From Gammaproteobacteria bacterium UBA7803 (GTDB lineage Bacteria; Pseudomonadota; Gammaproteobacteria; Pseudomonadales; Azotimanducaceae): 61,833 bases of DNA. Under the pieces are notes generated by a model. That model saw nothing but the letters and a program-made list of their open reading frames with translations. It had not been told where the DNA came from and searched no databases. Location of the stretch: assembly GCA_002480525.1 (NCBI GenBank), contig DLCH01000053.1:1-61833 (forward strand). Reading direction: 5' to 3'. Each line of letters begins with the position of its first letter. Position 1 is the stretch's first letter. Below are positions 16,735-24,866 of the stretch, one piece after another. Position numbers and translations under genes: made by a program.

Positions 16735-17789
16735 GTTCCGCTCACCCGTCCTGGGCGCGCCGCCCGCTTCCCGCCGGCCTGGTCGGCAGCTACGCTCAAC
16801 CGGACTGGCTCGTGCACCGCGAGGTGCTGGGTTCGCGTCTGCCGCCCCGGGTGCACGCCCGGGAGTTCTGGCGCCTGGAGGGCGACGAGCTGGAGGACGC
16901 CCAGCGGCGTGCCACCCTGGCCGCCCTGGACGATCAGATCGCCGCCGGCGTCGACTTCGTGACCGACGGCGAGATCCGCCGGGAGAGCTACTCGAACCGT
17001 TTCGCCAACGCGCTGGAAGGCATCGACCTGGACCGGCACGGCGTCGCCATCGATCGTACCGGCCGCGAAGTACCGGTGCCCCGGGTCGCCGGCCCCATCG
17101 TCTGGCGCGGCAGCACCGAGGTGGATTACGTGGCCCTGCTGAAGGCGCACACGGACCTGCCGGTCAAAGTGACGCTGCCGGGTCCTTTCACCATGACCCA
17201 GCAGGCCCAGAACGACTACTACCCGGACGAAGAGACGCTGGCCGAAGCCTATGCCACGGCCGTCAATGCCGAGCTGACGGCGCTGTTCGCCGCCGGCGCC
17301 GACATCGTCCAGCTCGACGAGCCCTACGTGCAGGCCCGGCCCGATCAGGCCCGCGCCTACGCCGTGGCCTGCATCGACCGGGCGCTGGCCGGTGCCACGG
17401 GCACCACCGCGCTGCACGTCTGCTTCGGCTACGGCCGCCACGTCGAGGACAAGCCGAACCGCTATGAGTACCTCGGCGACCTCGACGCCTGCCGGGCGGA
17501 CGAGATCTCCATCGAATGCGCGCAGCCGAATCTGGATCTCGTCGATCTCGAGACGCTGCCGCACAAGACCATTCACGTCGGCGTGATCAATCTGCGGGAC
17601 ACGTCGGTGGAAACCCCGGAAACGGTGGCCGGCCGGATCCGCGCCGCGCTCGAGCACCTGCCTGCGGAACGCATGGTGGTGGCGCCCGACTGCGGCATGA
17701 AATACCTCACCCCGGAGATCGCCCGCGGCAAGCTCACCAGCATGGTGGCCGGACGCGATCTCGTGCTTCGCGAACTCGGATTGGAGTGA
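16731..17789 (+). CDS. MetE-like cobalamin-independent methionine synthase family protein
   Basis: A 352-residue protein matching only the C-terminal catalytic barrel of MetE. Substrate loop LVGSYAQPDWLV, TLPGPFTMT, and the zinc ligands in HVCFGYG (His, Cys), ECAQPN (Glu region) and PDCGMKYL (Cys) are present. True MetE is about 750 residues; stand-alone barrels include archaeal core synthases and thiol alkyltransferases such as the epoxide:CoM enzyme XecA. Within a catabolic operon, between an MFS permease and a hydrolase, an alkyl- or methyl-transfer step on the substrate is more likely than methionine synthesis. That role is inference. Confidence 0.85.
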   Translation: MSSAHPSWARRPLPAGLVGSYAQPDWLVHREVLGSRLPPRVHAREFWRLEGDELEDAQRRATLAALDDQIAAGVDFVTDGEIRRESYSNRFANALEGIDLDRHGVAIDRTGREVPVPRVAGPIVWRGSTEVDYVALLKAHTDLPVKVTLPGPFTMTQQAQNDYYPDEETLAEAYATAVNAELTALFAAGADIVQLDEPYVQARPDQARAYAVACIDRALAGATGTTALHVCFGYGRHVEDKPNRYEYLGDLDACRADEISIECAQPNLDLVDLETLPHKTIHVGVINLRDTSVETPETVAGRIRAALEHLPAERMVVAPDCGMKYLTPEIARGKLTSMVAGRDLVLRELGLE

Positions 17790-17794
17790 ACCCC

Positions 17795-18910
17795 ATGAGC
17801 CAGGACATCGAGCGACGATTCGTCTCCCTGACCTCCGCCACGTCGGCGCGCAACGGCGCCGGTTTCTACCCCTGTCAGGGCCTGTACTACACCCCGCGGG
17901 GCGTGCGGCCGAAGGTCGCGTTCATCGCCACCCACTACAACGTGGACTTCAGCGAGCACTACCCCGCCGAGTACATGGCCCGGCGCGGCTACGGCTATCT
18001 GGGCTGGAACACCCGCTTCCGGGGCAACGAGGCGTTCTTCATGCTGGAGCATGCTCTCATCGACATCGGTGCGGGCGTGACCTGGCTGAAAGAGCAGGCC
18101 GGGGTCGAGCAGGTGGTGATCGTCGGCAACTCCGGCGGCGGCTCGCTGATGGGCGCCTACCAGTCCCAGGCGACGGCGCCGAACATCACGGCCACCCGGG
18201 GCACGAAGCTCCCCGAGGCGGTGCTGAACCTGCCGAAGTGCGACTACTACGTGTCCCTCAACGCCCACGCCGGGCGGCCGGAAGTGCTCACGGCCTGGAT
18301 GGACCCGGCCATCACCGACGAGACGGACCCGACGTCCACCGACGAAGCGCTCAGCATGTTCAACCCCGACAACGGCCCGCCCTACTCCGAGGAGTTCGTG
18401 CAGCGCTACCGGGCCGCCCAGGAGGCCCGCAATCACCGCATCACCGACTGGGCCATCGCCGAGCTGGACCGGCTGGAGGCGCTGGGCATGAGCGACCGGG
18501 CCTTCAACATGTACCGCACCTGGGCGGACCCGCGGCTGATGGACGGCAACCTCGACCCGTCGGACCGCCCGGTGGGCCAGTGCTACGCCGGCGACCCGAA
18601 GACCGCCAACTACTCACCCCGGGGCATCGGCCTGACCAACACCTGCCGCACCTGGCTGTCCATGTGGAGCCTGAAGGAATCGAACTGCCGCGGCGGACCC
18701 CACCTCGGCCGCATCGACGTGCCGTCCCTGGTGATTCAGTCCATGGCCGACACCGGCGTGTTCCCCAGCGACGCCCGCGGCATTCACGACGCGCTGAAGG
18801 CCGAGGACAAGACGCTCGAGTTCATGGCCGGCGACCACTACCTCACCGACGACGGCGCCCGGGAGGAGGTAGCGGACCGGATCCACGGCTGGCTCGAACA
18901 AAGACTCTGA
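17795..18910 (+). CDS. Alpha/beta hydrolase
   Basis: A 371-residue alpha/beta-hydrolase. Nucleophile elbow GNSGGGSLMGAYQ, a late acid in QSMADTGVFPSDARG and histidine in AGDHYLTDDG near the C-terminus make a plausible Ser-Asp-His triad. It starts five bases after the MetE-like gene and ends the plus-strand operon at a REP-like hairpin. There is no signal peptide, so it is cytoplasmic. It could cleave an ester, thioester or carbon-carbon bond of a pathway intermediate; I cannot tell which. Confidence 0.82.
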   Translation: MSQDIERRFVSLTSATSARNGAGFYPCQGLYYTPRGVRPKVAFIATHYNVDFSEHYPAEYMARRGYGYLGWNTRFRGNEAFFMLEHALIDIGAGVTWLKEQAGVEQVVIVGNSGGGSLMGAYQSQATAPNITATRGTKLPEAVLNLPKCDYYVSLNAHAGRPEVLTAWMDPAITDETDPTSTDEALSMFNPDNGPPYSEEFVQRYRAAQEARNHRITDWAIAELDRLEALGMSDRAFNMYRTWADPRLMDGNLDPSDRPVGQCYAGDPKTANYSPRGIGLTNTCRTWLSMWSLKESNCRGGPHLGRIDVPSLVIQSMADTGVFPSDARGIHDALKAEDKTLEFMAGDHYLTDDGAREEVADRIHGWLEQRL

Positions 18911-18921
18911 ATGCCCCCACC

Positions 18922-19043
18922 TGTAGGAGCGGCCTCCCGGCCGCGATGCCGAGAGCGCACGGCTGGACCCGCGGTTTCCCTACGGGAAACCGCCAAGCCG
19001 CCGCGCCGCGGCGGCCAATCGCGGCCTGGAGGCCGCTCCTACA
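18922..19043. repeat. REP-like inverted repeat / bidirectional terminator
   Basis: Two 26-base arms starting TGTAGGAGCGGCCTCC (18922-18947, and inverted at 19018-19043) match at 25 of 26 positions. Inside lies a perfect hairpin GCGGTTTCCC-TAC-GGGAAACCGC (18971-18993) and a GC dyad. The arms resemble the TGTAGGAGCG REP units of Pseudomonas and relatives. It sits between convergent genes, so it can end transcription from both sides. Confidence 0.75.
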
Positions 19044-19061
19044 CGACGGGCGAAGGTAGGT

Positions 19062-19481
19062 TCAGGCGCCGACGGGCGGGCGGCCCGTGAGGGCCCGCAG
19101 GGCGTTGGCCTGGGCGATGTCGAGGTACTCGTGAATGGCGACGATGCGGCCGTCCCGGACGGTGACGAAGATGCACGCAGGAATCAGCACCTCCTCCCGG
19201 CCGTTGCCGGCCCGCAGCACGTGGCGCTGCAGGACCCGGCCGTCCTCGAGCAGCAGCCGCTCGGTGACGTCGTAGTGGATCTCGGGCACGCTGGCGCACA
19301 GACCCGACAGGGTCTCGAGGTTGGCGGCCTTGTCCTGGCAGGCGTTGCTGAAGTTGTGCCAGACCTGGATGTCGTCCGCGTAGAGCGCGGCGACGGCGGC
19401 CGGATCCTTGCTTTCGATGGCGGCGAAGAGCGCGCCCGCCGTGGCCAGGGCGTCCTGCCCGGTTCCGCTGTTGTCGTTCAT
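19062..19481 (-). CDS. SnoaL/NTF2-like small protein
   Basis: A 139-residue cone-fold protein. The pattern LFAAIESKDPAAVAALYADDIQVWHNFSNA, with GRIVAIHEYLD near the end, is typical of SnoaL-like isomerases, hydratases and orphan NTF2 proteins. The start is chosen at MNDNSGTGQD; a longer frame upstream overlaps the divergent hydratase. It is transcribed away from the HpaH-like gene across a 35-base gap. A role on a pathway intermediate is likely but undefined. Confidence 0.8.
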   Translation of the reverse strand: MNDNSGTGQDALATAGALFAAIESKDPAAVAALYADDIQVWHNFSNACQDKAANLETLSGLCASVPEIHYDVTERLLLEDGRVLQRHVLRAGNGREEVLIPACIFVTVRDGRIVAIHEYLDIAQANALRALTGRPPVGA

Positions 19482-19516
19482 GAATGGTCCCCTTTCTTCC
19501 CCTGGAGCGTTACGAG

Positions 19517-20335
19517 ATGACGGATGCCGATGGAATTCTGAGCCAGAGCGACGTGGCCGAGGCCGCCGCCGACCTCTACCGCGCCGAGCAGGAACGCATC
19601 CAGGTACGTCCCACCTCGGCCCGCTACCCCGGCATGACGCTGGCCGACGCATACCGGGTCCAGGACGCCGTGGTCGCCCGCAAGCTGGCGGCCGGCGGCC
19701 GGATCATCGGCCGCAAGATCGGCCTGACGTCGAAGGCCATGCAGCGCGCCATGCACATCGACGAGCCGGACTACGGCACGCTGCTCGACGACATGCGCTT
19801 CGAGGACGGCGGCGTGATCGAAGCGGCCCGGTTCACCGACCCGCGCATCGAGGTGGAGCTGGCGTTCGTGATCGGCGAGCGGCTCGGCGGTACCGATCTG
19901 ACCGTGGACGACGTGCTCGCCGCCACCCGTCACGCCGCGCCGGCTCTGGAGCTGATCGCCGCGCGCAGCTACCGGGTCGACCCGGAAACCGGCCGCCCAC
20001 GGGGCCTGCTCGACACCGTGTCGGACAATGCCGCCAGCGCCGGGATCGTGCTGGGCGCGCCGTTCGATCCCCGGGACGTCGATCTGCCCTGGTGCGGCGC
20101 CGTGCTCCGCCGCAACGGCGTCGTCGAGGAGACCGGCCTGGCCGCCGGCGTGCTCGGTCATCCGGCGCTCGGCGTGGTCTGGCTGGCGCGGCGCTTCGCC
20201 GCCCACGGCATCGCCCTCGAGCCGGGTCAGATCGTGCTGGCGGGCTCGTTCACCCGGCCGATCGAGGTGGCGGCCGGCGACGCCGTCGACGCCGACTTCG
20301 GTCCGCTGGGCAGCGTCGGCTGCCGCTTCGCCTGA
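19517..20335 (+). CDS. hpaH: 2-oxo-hept-3-ene-1,7-dioate hydratase family (HpaH-like)
   Basis: A 272-residue member of the HpaH/MhpD hydratase family, which adds water to a 2-oxo-enoic acid after meta-cleavage of aromatics using a divalent metal. The stretches IGRKIGLTSKAMQ, EPDYGTLLDDM, RIEVELAFVIGE, PALELIDAR-like PALELIAARS and GSFTRPIEV match Escherichia coli HpaH closely. The start at MTDADG follows a TGGAGCG ribosome site. The rest of the homoprotocatechuate pathway (hpaBCDEFI) is absent, so the true substrate may differ. It is convergent with the marR gene, two bases apart. Confidence 0.9.
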   Translation: MTDADGILSQSDVAEAAADLYRAEQERIQVRPTSARYPGMTLADAYRVQDAVVARKLAAGGRIIGRKIGLTSKAMQRAMHIDEPDYGTLLDDMRFEDGGVIEAARFTDPRIEVELAFVIGERLGGTDLTVDDVLAATRHAAPALELIAARSYRVDPETGRPRGLLDTVSDNAASAGIVLGAPFDPRDVDLPWCGAVLRRNGVVEETGLAAGVLGHPALGVVWLARRFAAHGIALEPGQIVLAGSFTRPIEVAAGDAVDADFGPLGSVGCRFA

Positions 20336-20337
20336 GC

Positions 20338-20835
20338 TCAGGCCTGCTCCTCGTCCACCAGCATCCGGTTGGCGCCGGCGGCGTTCAGGTTGTCCATCAG
20401 CGCGAGCAGCACCCGCCGGGTGGTCTCGAGATCCTCCTCGGGCACGCCCTCGGTGGCGATCAGGTTGACGTCGCGGACGTGGCGCAGCAGCGGCTCCCGC
20501 AGCTCCCGGGCTCGCGGCGTGAGGTAGACCCGGATCTTGCGCCGGTCCGATTCGTCCCGCTCCCGGCGAACCAGCCCGGAGGATTCCAGGGAGCGCACCG
20601 CTGCCACGGTGCTCGGCTCGCGCATGCTGAGGCGTTCCGACAGCTCCCGCTGGGTGATGCCGTCCTCCCGCCACAGCTCCCGCAGGAACCGCCACTGGCC
20701 GATGGTGACCCCGTGACTGGTGATGCGCTGTTCCAGCGACCGGGCGAAGGCCCGGAACGTCAGCCGGGCGACCTGGCCGAAGCTCTGCAGAGGGTCGCTG
20801 AAACGCTCCAGATCGTCGTTGTCGCGTCGACTCAT
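20338..20835 (-). CDS. MarR family transcriptional regulator (HpaR-like)
   Basis: A 165-residue winged-helix regulator. TIGQWRFLRELWREDGITQR, ELSERLSMREPSTVAAVRSL and RRERDESDRRKIRVYLT are the MarR recognition helix and wing. MarR/HpaR proteins typically repress aromatic-degradation genes and release on binding a pathway acid. It sits between the hydratase and the flavin reductase. The palindrome at 22731-22750 in the oxygenase promoter is a candidate operator, but the TetR protein at 11496 is an equal candidate. Confidence 0.92.
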   Translation of the reverse strand: MSRRDNDDLERFSDPLQSFGQVARLTFRAFARSLEQRITSHGVTIGQWRFLRELWREDGITQRELSERLSMREPSTVAAVRSLESSGLVRRERDESDRRKIRVYLTPRARELREPLLRHVRDVNLIATEGVPEEDLETTRRVLLALMDNLNAAGANRMLVDEEQA

Positions 20836-20912
20836 GTGGCTGTGTCCGTCCCCGTTGGCTCGACAGAAACCCAGTATCCCCGGCCTGCTTCCGCCGGTGC
20901 AACGGCGACCGG

Positions 20913-21545
20913 TCAGCCACCGTCCCCATCCGGCCGCGGCATCTCGAACAGGCTGTCGACGATGCTGTAGTCCAGGTAGCCGAGCCGCGAGACCGGCCGG
21001 AGCAGGCGCAGGTCGACCCGGCCCTCGCGGATCACCGACTCGTCGATGTGAATGCCGACCACCTCGCCGATCACCAGATGGCTGGCGCGCCCGCCGGGCC
21101 GGGACGGCAGCGCGATCACCTGCGCCACGGTGCATTCCAGGACGGCCTTCGCTTCGCCGACGTGGGGCGGGCGGACGTGCCGGGACGGCGCCGCGGTCAG
21201 CCCGGCCAGGGCGAACTCGTCAACACCTCTCGGCACTGGCCGCGACGTCTCGTTCATGGCCTGCGCGAGTTCCGCCGAAACCACGCTGACGGTGAACTCG
21301 GCCACCTCGCGAACGTTCGCCAGGGTGTCCTTGGCCTGGTCCGGCGCCACCTTGGCGTTGGGCGCGAAGCCCACCACCGGCGGGTCGGCGGAGAACGCGT
21401 TGAAGTAGGAGAACGGCGCCAGGTTCGTCTCGCCGGCCGCCGACAGGGTGCCGATCCAGCCGATCGGCCGCGGCGCCACCAGGGCGTTCACCGGGTTGAA
21501 CTGGAGCGGCGCGGGGCGCGGATCGATTCTCGGGTCGTAGAACAC
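20913..21545 (-). CDS. Flavin reductase family protein (FMN-binding split barrel)
   Basis: A 210-residue FMN-binding split-barrel protein: LVAPRPIGWIGTLSAAGETNLAPFSYF is the family signature, with FSADPPVVGFAPN and a C-terminal LRPVSRLGYLDY. Such proteins reduce FMN with NAD(P)H for monooxygenases or act as oxidoreductases themselves. It lies six bases downstream of the cupin gene on the same strand, so they share a transcript. It is not an obvious electron donor for the Rieske oxygenase, which needs iron-sulfur carriers. Confidence 0.88.
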   Translation of the reverse strand: MFYDPRIDPRPAPLQFNPVNALVAPRPIGWIGTLSAAGETNLAPFSYFNAFSADPPVVGFAPNAKVAPDQAKDTLANVREVAEFTVSVVSAELAQAMNETSRPVPRGVDEFALAGLTAAPSRHVRPPHVGEAKAVLECTVAQVIALPSRPGGRASHLVIGEVVGIHIDESVIREGRVDLRLLRPVSRLGYLDYSIVDSLFEMPRPDGDGG

Positions 21546-21551
21546 GGCGCC

Positions 21552-22664
21552 TCAGACTCCGCGGCGGTTGGTGGCGAACCCCTCCTGGGAACCGAGAATC
21601 CGTGCCGGCAACGACAGATCCTCCTGCCACAGCAGCGATTCCATGTAGATGTTCAGCGGCTGATCCTGAATGGTCAGCTCGTAGACCGGATCGCCCTCGT
21701 AGGACGCGTGATTGTGCACGGCCCAGCCCGGCGCCGACACCATAAGGTCGCCGGCCTTCCACTCGTAGCGCTTGCCTTCCACCCGGCTGTAGCCGGCGCC
21801 GTGGAAGTAGTAGTTGATGGCCGAGGAGACGTGCCGGTGGGGCTTGTCGACGATGCCACCGGGCCGGATGGTCAGGGTGGCGAAGAAATTCGGCGTGGTG
21901 CCGTTGAAGCGGTCCGTGCGCGGATTGAACAGCAGGTAGAGCCGGCGGCCCACGTAGTCGCTGCCCAGCGCCTCCAGCCGGTCGAGATTCTCCTTCACCG
22001 TCGTCCAGGGCCAGTGCAGCGCGGCCGACGGCACGCAGGGCGGGCTGATCAGAGTCTCGTAGGGCATGAGTGCGGCGCCGTCCTCGCCGATGGTGAAGGT
22101 CTCGAGAGCGACCCGGGAGCCGCCACCGGCGTCCTCGGACGCTTCCGCCACGCCATCGTCCCGCGGATCCTCCTCCACCATGTTCACGCGCATCATTTCC
22201 AGCAGCGCAGCGTTGGAGTAGGTCAGCCGGGCCTGCAGTTCGCGGCCGGTGTTGGCCTGACGGCAGATCTGCCAGGACGGATGGTTCCAGGCGTCGTAGC
22301 GGCCGAACTCGAGGCGCCGGTCGCCGACCCAGGCGGTGCCGCCGCCGCGGATGCAGAAGTTGACCTCGGTGGCATTGCGCCGCACCGGTACCGTCTCCTC
22401 GCCCGGCAGCAGCACGTCCAGCGTGACCTGCACGCCCGGGGTGAGCCCCCGGCCCGGGTCCGGCGCCGCCGGGTGGACGAACATCACCCGGCGCCGGCCG
22501 TTGGCCGGCCGCGGCAGGTCCGCCAGGCGTTCGATCTCGCGGTCGATGGTCTCGCCGTGGATGATCACCGGCGGCCAGTCCCGGGCCGGTTTCGCCTGCT
22601 GCGGGGCGCAGGGCGCCGCGGGGGCATCCGTGAGATCCACCAGCACGGGTTGCGGATCGCTCAT
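21552..22664 (-). CDS. Double-cupin protein, gentisate 1,2-dioxygenase-like
   Basis: A 370-residue bicupin. The C-terminal cupin shows KPHRHVSSAINYYFHGAGYS and APGWAVHNHAS, a likely 3-His iron site; the N-terminal cupin (NFCIRGGGTAWVGDRRLEFG) has lost most ligands, as in gentisate and salicylate dioxygenases. It is divergent from the Rieske oxygenase genes across a 119-base promoter region. Together with a salicylate-5-hydroxylase-like oxygenase it suggests hydroxylation followed by intradiol-independent cleavage of a gentisate-like acid. Overall similarity to known gentisate dioxygenases appears distant. Confidence 0.78.
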   Translation of the reverse strand: MSDPQPVLVDLTDAPAAPCAPQQAKPARDWPPVIIHGETIDREIERLADLPRPANGRRRVMFVHPAAPDPGRGLTPGVQVTLDVLLPGEETVPVRRNATEVNFCIRGGGTAWVGDRRLEFGRYDAWNHPSWQICRQANTGRELQARLTYSNAALLEMMRVNMVEEDPRDDGVAEASEDAGGGSRVALETFTIGEDGAALMPYETLISPPCVPSAALHWPWTTVKENLDRLEALGSDYVGRRLYLLFNPRTDRFNGTTPNFFATLTIRPGGIVDKPHRHVSSAINYYFHGAGYSRVEGKRYEWKAGDLMVSAPGWAVHNHASYEGDPVYELTIQDQPLNIYMESLLWQEDLSLPARILGSQEGFATNRRGV

Positions 22665-22723
22665 GACATGGGGCTCCAGGCAGCGGCCGCCTGGGCGAAA
22701 TCGTACGCCGCGGGCGGTGGGTT

Positions 22724-22753
22724 TTTACAAATACTTTGATACCAAAGTATCAT
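22724..22753 (+). promoter_or_regulatory. Promoter with palindromic operator before the Rieske oxygenase genes
   Basis: TTTACA (22724-22729), 18 bases, TATCAT (22748-22753) forms a good sigma-70 promoter. The spacer is filled by the perfect dyad ATACTTTG-ATAC-CAAAGTAT (22731-22750). A second overlapping dyad TGATAC-CAAA-GTATCA spans 22738-22753. This is the layout of a repressor site; its core ACCAAAG resembles ACCTAAG in three other promoters of the island. Confidence 0.65.
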
Positions 22754-22783
22754 CGCGGGCGTCAACGAGGCCACGGAGTTTCC

Positions 22784-24004
22784 ATGCGCCAGTGCGAGGA
22801 CTGGGGGACGGACAGCATCACCGAAGCGCCCTTCTGGGTGTACACGGACCCGGACGTGTTCGACCGGGAGATGGCCCGCATCTTCTGCGGCCGGAGCTGG
22901 TCCTACGTCGGTCTCGAGGCGGAGCTGCCGGACCGGGGCGACTATCTGGTGACCCGCATCGGCAACCGGTCGGTCATCGTCACCCGCGACCAGGACGGCG
23001 AGATCCGCGGCTTTCTCAACCGCTGCGCCCACCGGGGCGTGAAGCTGTGCCGTCATGCCCGGGGCAACAGCCGCATGTTCGTCTGCCCCTATCACCAGTG
23101 GTCCTACGATGCCCGCGGGCGCCTGAAGGGCGTGCCGTTCATCAAGGGCGTGAAGCAGCTCGGCGGCATGCCGGAGGACTTCCGGCGCGAGGACTACGAT
23201 CTGCCGGAACTGGCCATCGCCCGCCGGGGCGGCGTGATCTTCGCCTCCTTCGCCCCGGACATGCCCGCCCTCGAGGACTATCTCGGCGACACCAACACCG
23301 CTTACTTCGACCGCGTGTTCGACGGCCGCGGGCTCCGGGTGCTGGGCTACTCCCGCCAGCTCATTCCCGGCAACTGGAAGCTGATGTTCGAGAACATCAA
23401 GGATCCCTACCACGCCTCGCTGCTGCACGTGTTCCTGGTGACCTTCGGGCTGTTCAGGGCCGACCAGAAATCCCAGGTGCGCATGGACGAATCCGGCGGC
23501 CACGCCCTGCTGATCTCTCAGCGCGGCGAGCAGAAGGCCAGCGAGGACACGAAGGACATGCGCAACCTGCGCGTCGACTTCACCCTGGAAGACGCGCGCC
23601 TGCTCGATCCGGTGAAGGAGTTCCCCGACGACGCCACCGTGGTGATGCAGACCGTGTGGCCCAATCTCATCGTCCAGCAGCAGTCCAATACCCTCGCCCT
23701 GCGGCAGATCCAGCCTCGGCACCCCGGCGCCTTCGAGCTGCACTGGACGTTCTTCGGCTTCGACGACGACGACGAGGCCATGACCACCCGCCGGCTGCGC
23801 CAGGCTAACCTGATGAGCGCCGCGGGGCTCGTGTCCGCCGACGACAGCGAGGTGATCAAGCTGGCCCAGGACGGCATCGCCGAGGGCGACGGCCGCAGCC
23901 TGATGCTGATGGGCGGCCGCGGCACCGGCGACGAGACCCACATGGTCACCGAGGTGGCCCTGCGGGCTTTCTACAAGCACTACCGCGCGGTGATGGAGCT
24001 GTGA
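22784..24004 (+). CDS. Aromatic ring-hydroxylating dioxygenase, alpha subunit (salicylate 5-hydroxylase/anthranilate dioxygenase type)
   Basis: A 406-residue Rieske non-heme iron oxygenase. The [2Fe-2S] ligands are C81-x-H83 and C101-x2-H104 (RCAHRG, CPYHQWSY). The mononuclear iron motif is NIKDPYHASLLH in the catalytic domain. The sequence resembles NagG (salicylate 5-hydroxylase) and AndAc, including IPGNWKLMFENIKDPYH and a TFGLFRADQKS stretch. The beta subunit follows immediately. The start at MRQCEDWG is chosen because an earlier ATG at 22736 lies inside the promoter. No ferredoxin or ferredoxin reductase gene is in this window, so electron carriers must be shared from elsewhere. Confidence 0.92.
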   Translation: MRQCEDWGTDSITEAPFWVYTDPDVFDREMARIFCGRSWSYVGLEAELPDRGDYLVTRIGNRSVIVTRDQDGEIRGFLNRCAHRGVKLCRHARGNSRMFVCPYHQWSYDARGRLKGVPFIKGVKQLGGMPEDFRREDYDLPELAIARRGGVIFASFAPDMPALEDYLGDTNTAYFDRVFDGRGLRVLGYSRQLIPGNWKLMFENIKDPYHASLLHVFLVTFGLFRADQKSQVRMDESGGHALLISQRGEQKASEDTKDMRNLRVDFTLEDARLLDPVKEFPDDATVVMQTVWPNLIVQQQSNTLALRQIQPRHPGAFELHWTFFGFDDDDEAMTTRRLRQANLMSAAGLVSADDSEVIKLAQDGIAEGDGRSLMLMGGRGTGDETHMVTEVALRAFYKHYRAVMEL

Positions 24005-24006
24005 TC

Positions 24007-24477
24007 ATGAATGTCGATCGCTGGCGCCTCGAGGACCTGTACGCCGACTACGCGCGGCTGCTGGACGACGGTCCGCTGGAGGCCTGGCCCGGGCTGTTCG
24101 TCGAGCAGTGCCTGTACCTGGCCATTCCCCGGGACAACTTCGACGCCGGCCTGCCGCTGGCGACCCTGCGCTGCGAGAGCCGGGGCATGCTCGCCGACCG
24201 GGTGAAGGCGGTGCAGGAAACCATCATGTTCGAGCCGCGCTACCTGCGCCACCACATCACCCAGATCCGCCCGACGGAACGGGACGACGGCGGCCTCGAC
24301 GTCACCGCCCACTACACGGTGGTGGAGGTGCTGCACGACGAGCTGCCGCGGATTCTCTCCGTCGGCCGCTATCTCGACGTGGTGGTGGAGGACGACGACG
24401 GCGCGCTGCGCTTCGCCGAGAAACGGGTCGTCTACGATTCCGTGCTGGTGCCGAACACCATCGTCTATCCGCTCTGA
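24007..24477 (+). CDS. Aromatic ring-hydroxylating dioxygenase, beta subunit
   Basis: A 156-residue NTF2-fold subunit of the oxygenase. EDLYADYARLLDDGPLEAWPGLF at the start and LRHHITQIRPTE, RFAEKRVVYDS are family features. It pairs with the alpha subunit to form the (alpha-beta)3 oxygenase and mainly has a structural role. ATG 24007 is taken; a GTG at 24001 overlapping the alpha stop is equally possible. Translational coupling with the alpha gene is likely. Confidence 0.9.
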   Translation: MNVDRWRLEDLYADYARLLDDGPLEAWPGLFVEQCLYLAIPRDNFDAGLPLATLRCESRGMLADRVKAVQETIMFEPRYLRHHITQIRPTERDDGGLDVTAHYTVVEVLHDELPRILSVGRYLDVVVEDDDGALRFAEKRVVYDSVLVPNTIVYPL

Positions 24478-24510
24478 CGCCCCACGACCCGCACCGGCGC
24501 CACGGCGGCG

Positions 24511-24819
24511 TCACACGTCGCCGAAGCCCCGCCAGACCTCGAACTGCCGGCCCCGGGGGTTGTAGCGGCGCAGCGCCGGCAGCGCGGGATGCTCGAGCGC
24601 CTTCTTGCCCGCGGCCTGAAAGTCTTCCCGAGAACGCCACAGGGCGTAGTGAACCAGCCCCTCGCCGTCCAGCGAGCGGTGCAGCCAGCTACGCAGAAAC
24701 CCGGGCTGGCGGCTCAGGAACGACGCCACGTAATCGCCGATCTCCTCGAGCGCCTGCTGCTGATCCTCCGGCGTGGTGTCGAAATCCACGATGACCGTGA
24801 ACGTGCCTTCCGCGCTCAT
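24511..24819 (-). CDS. Antibiotic biosynthesis monooxygenase (ABM) domain protein
   Basis: A 102-residue dimeric ferredoxin-like ABM protein: GTFTVIVDFDTTPEDQQQALEE, QPGFLRSWLHRS and YALWRSREDFQAA are typical. Members oxidise quinols or anthrones without cofactors, or act as small heme or stress proteins. It is convergent with the oxygenase beta gene and divergent from the MFS at 24867. A quinol monooxygenase role on a hydroxylated aromatic is plausible but unproven. Confidence 0.8.
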   Translation of the reverse strand: MSAEGTFTVIVDFDTTPEDQQQALEEIGDYVASFLSRQPGFLRSWLHRSLDGEGLVHYALWRSREDFQAAGKKALEHPALPALRRYNPRGRQFEVWRGFGDV

Positions 24820-24849
24820 GGCTGCCTCCCCGTGTAGAATGACCGCAAA

Positions 24850-24866
24850 CTTAGGTATCGAACTAT
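24850..24866. promoter_or_regulatory. Divergent regulatory site with ACCTAAG core
   Basis: The short gap between the ABM gene (minus) and the MFS gene (plus) holds an AT-rich CTTAGGTATCGAACTAT. On the minus strand it reads GATACCTAAG, matching GATACCAAAG in the oxygenase promoter at all but one base. It abuts the MFS ATG, so binding would affect both divergent genes. The -10/-35 elements are unclear. Confidence 0.45.

Noticed and set aside
19517..20335. A full homoprotocatechuate (hpa) pathway
   Set aside because: Only the hydratase and an HpaR-like MarR are present; other hpa genes are missing in the window.
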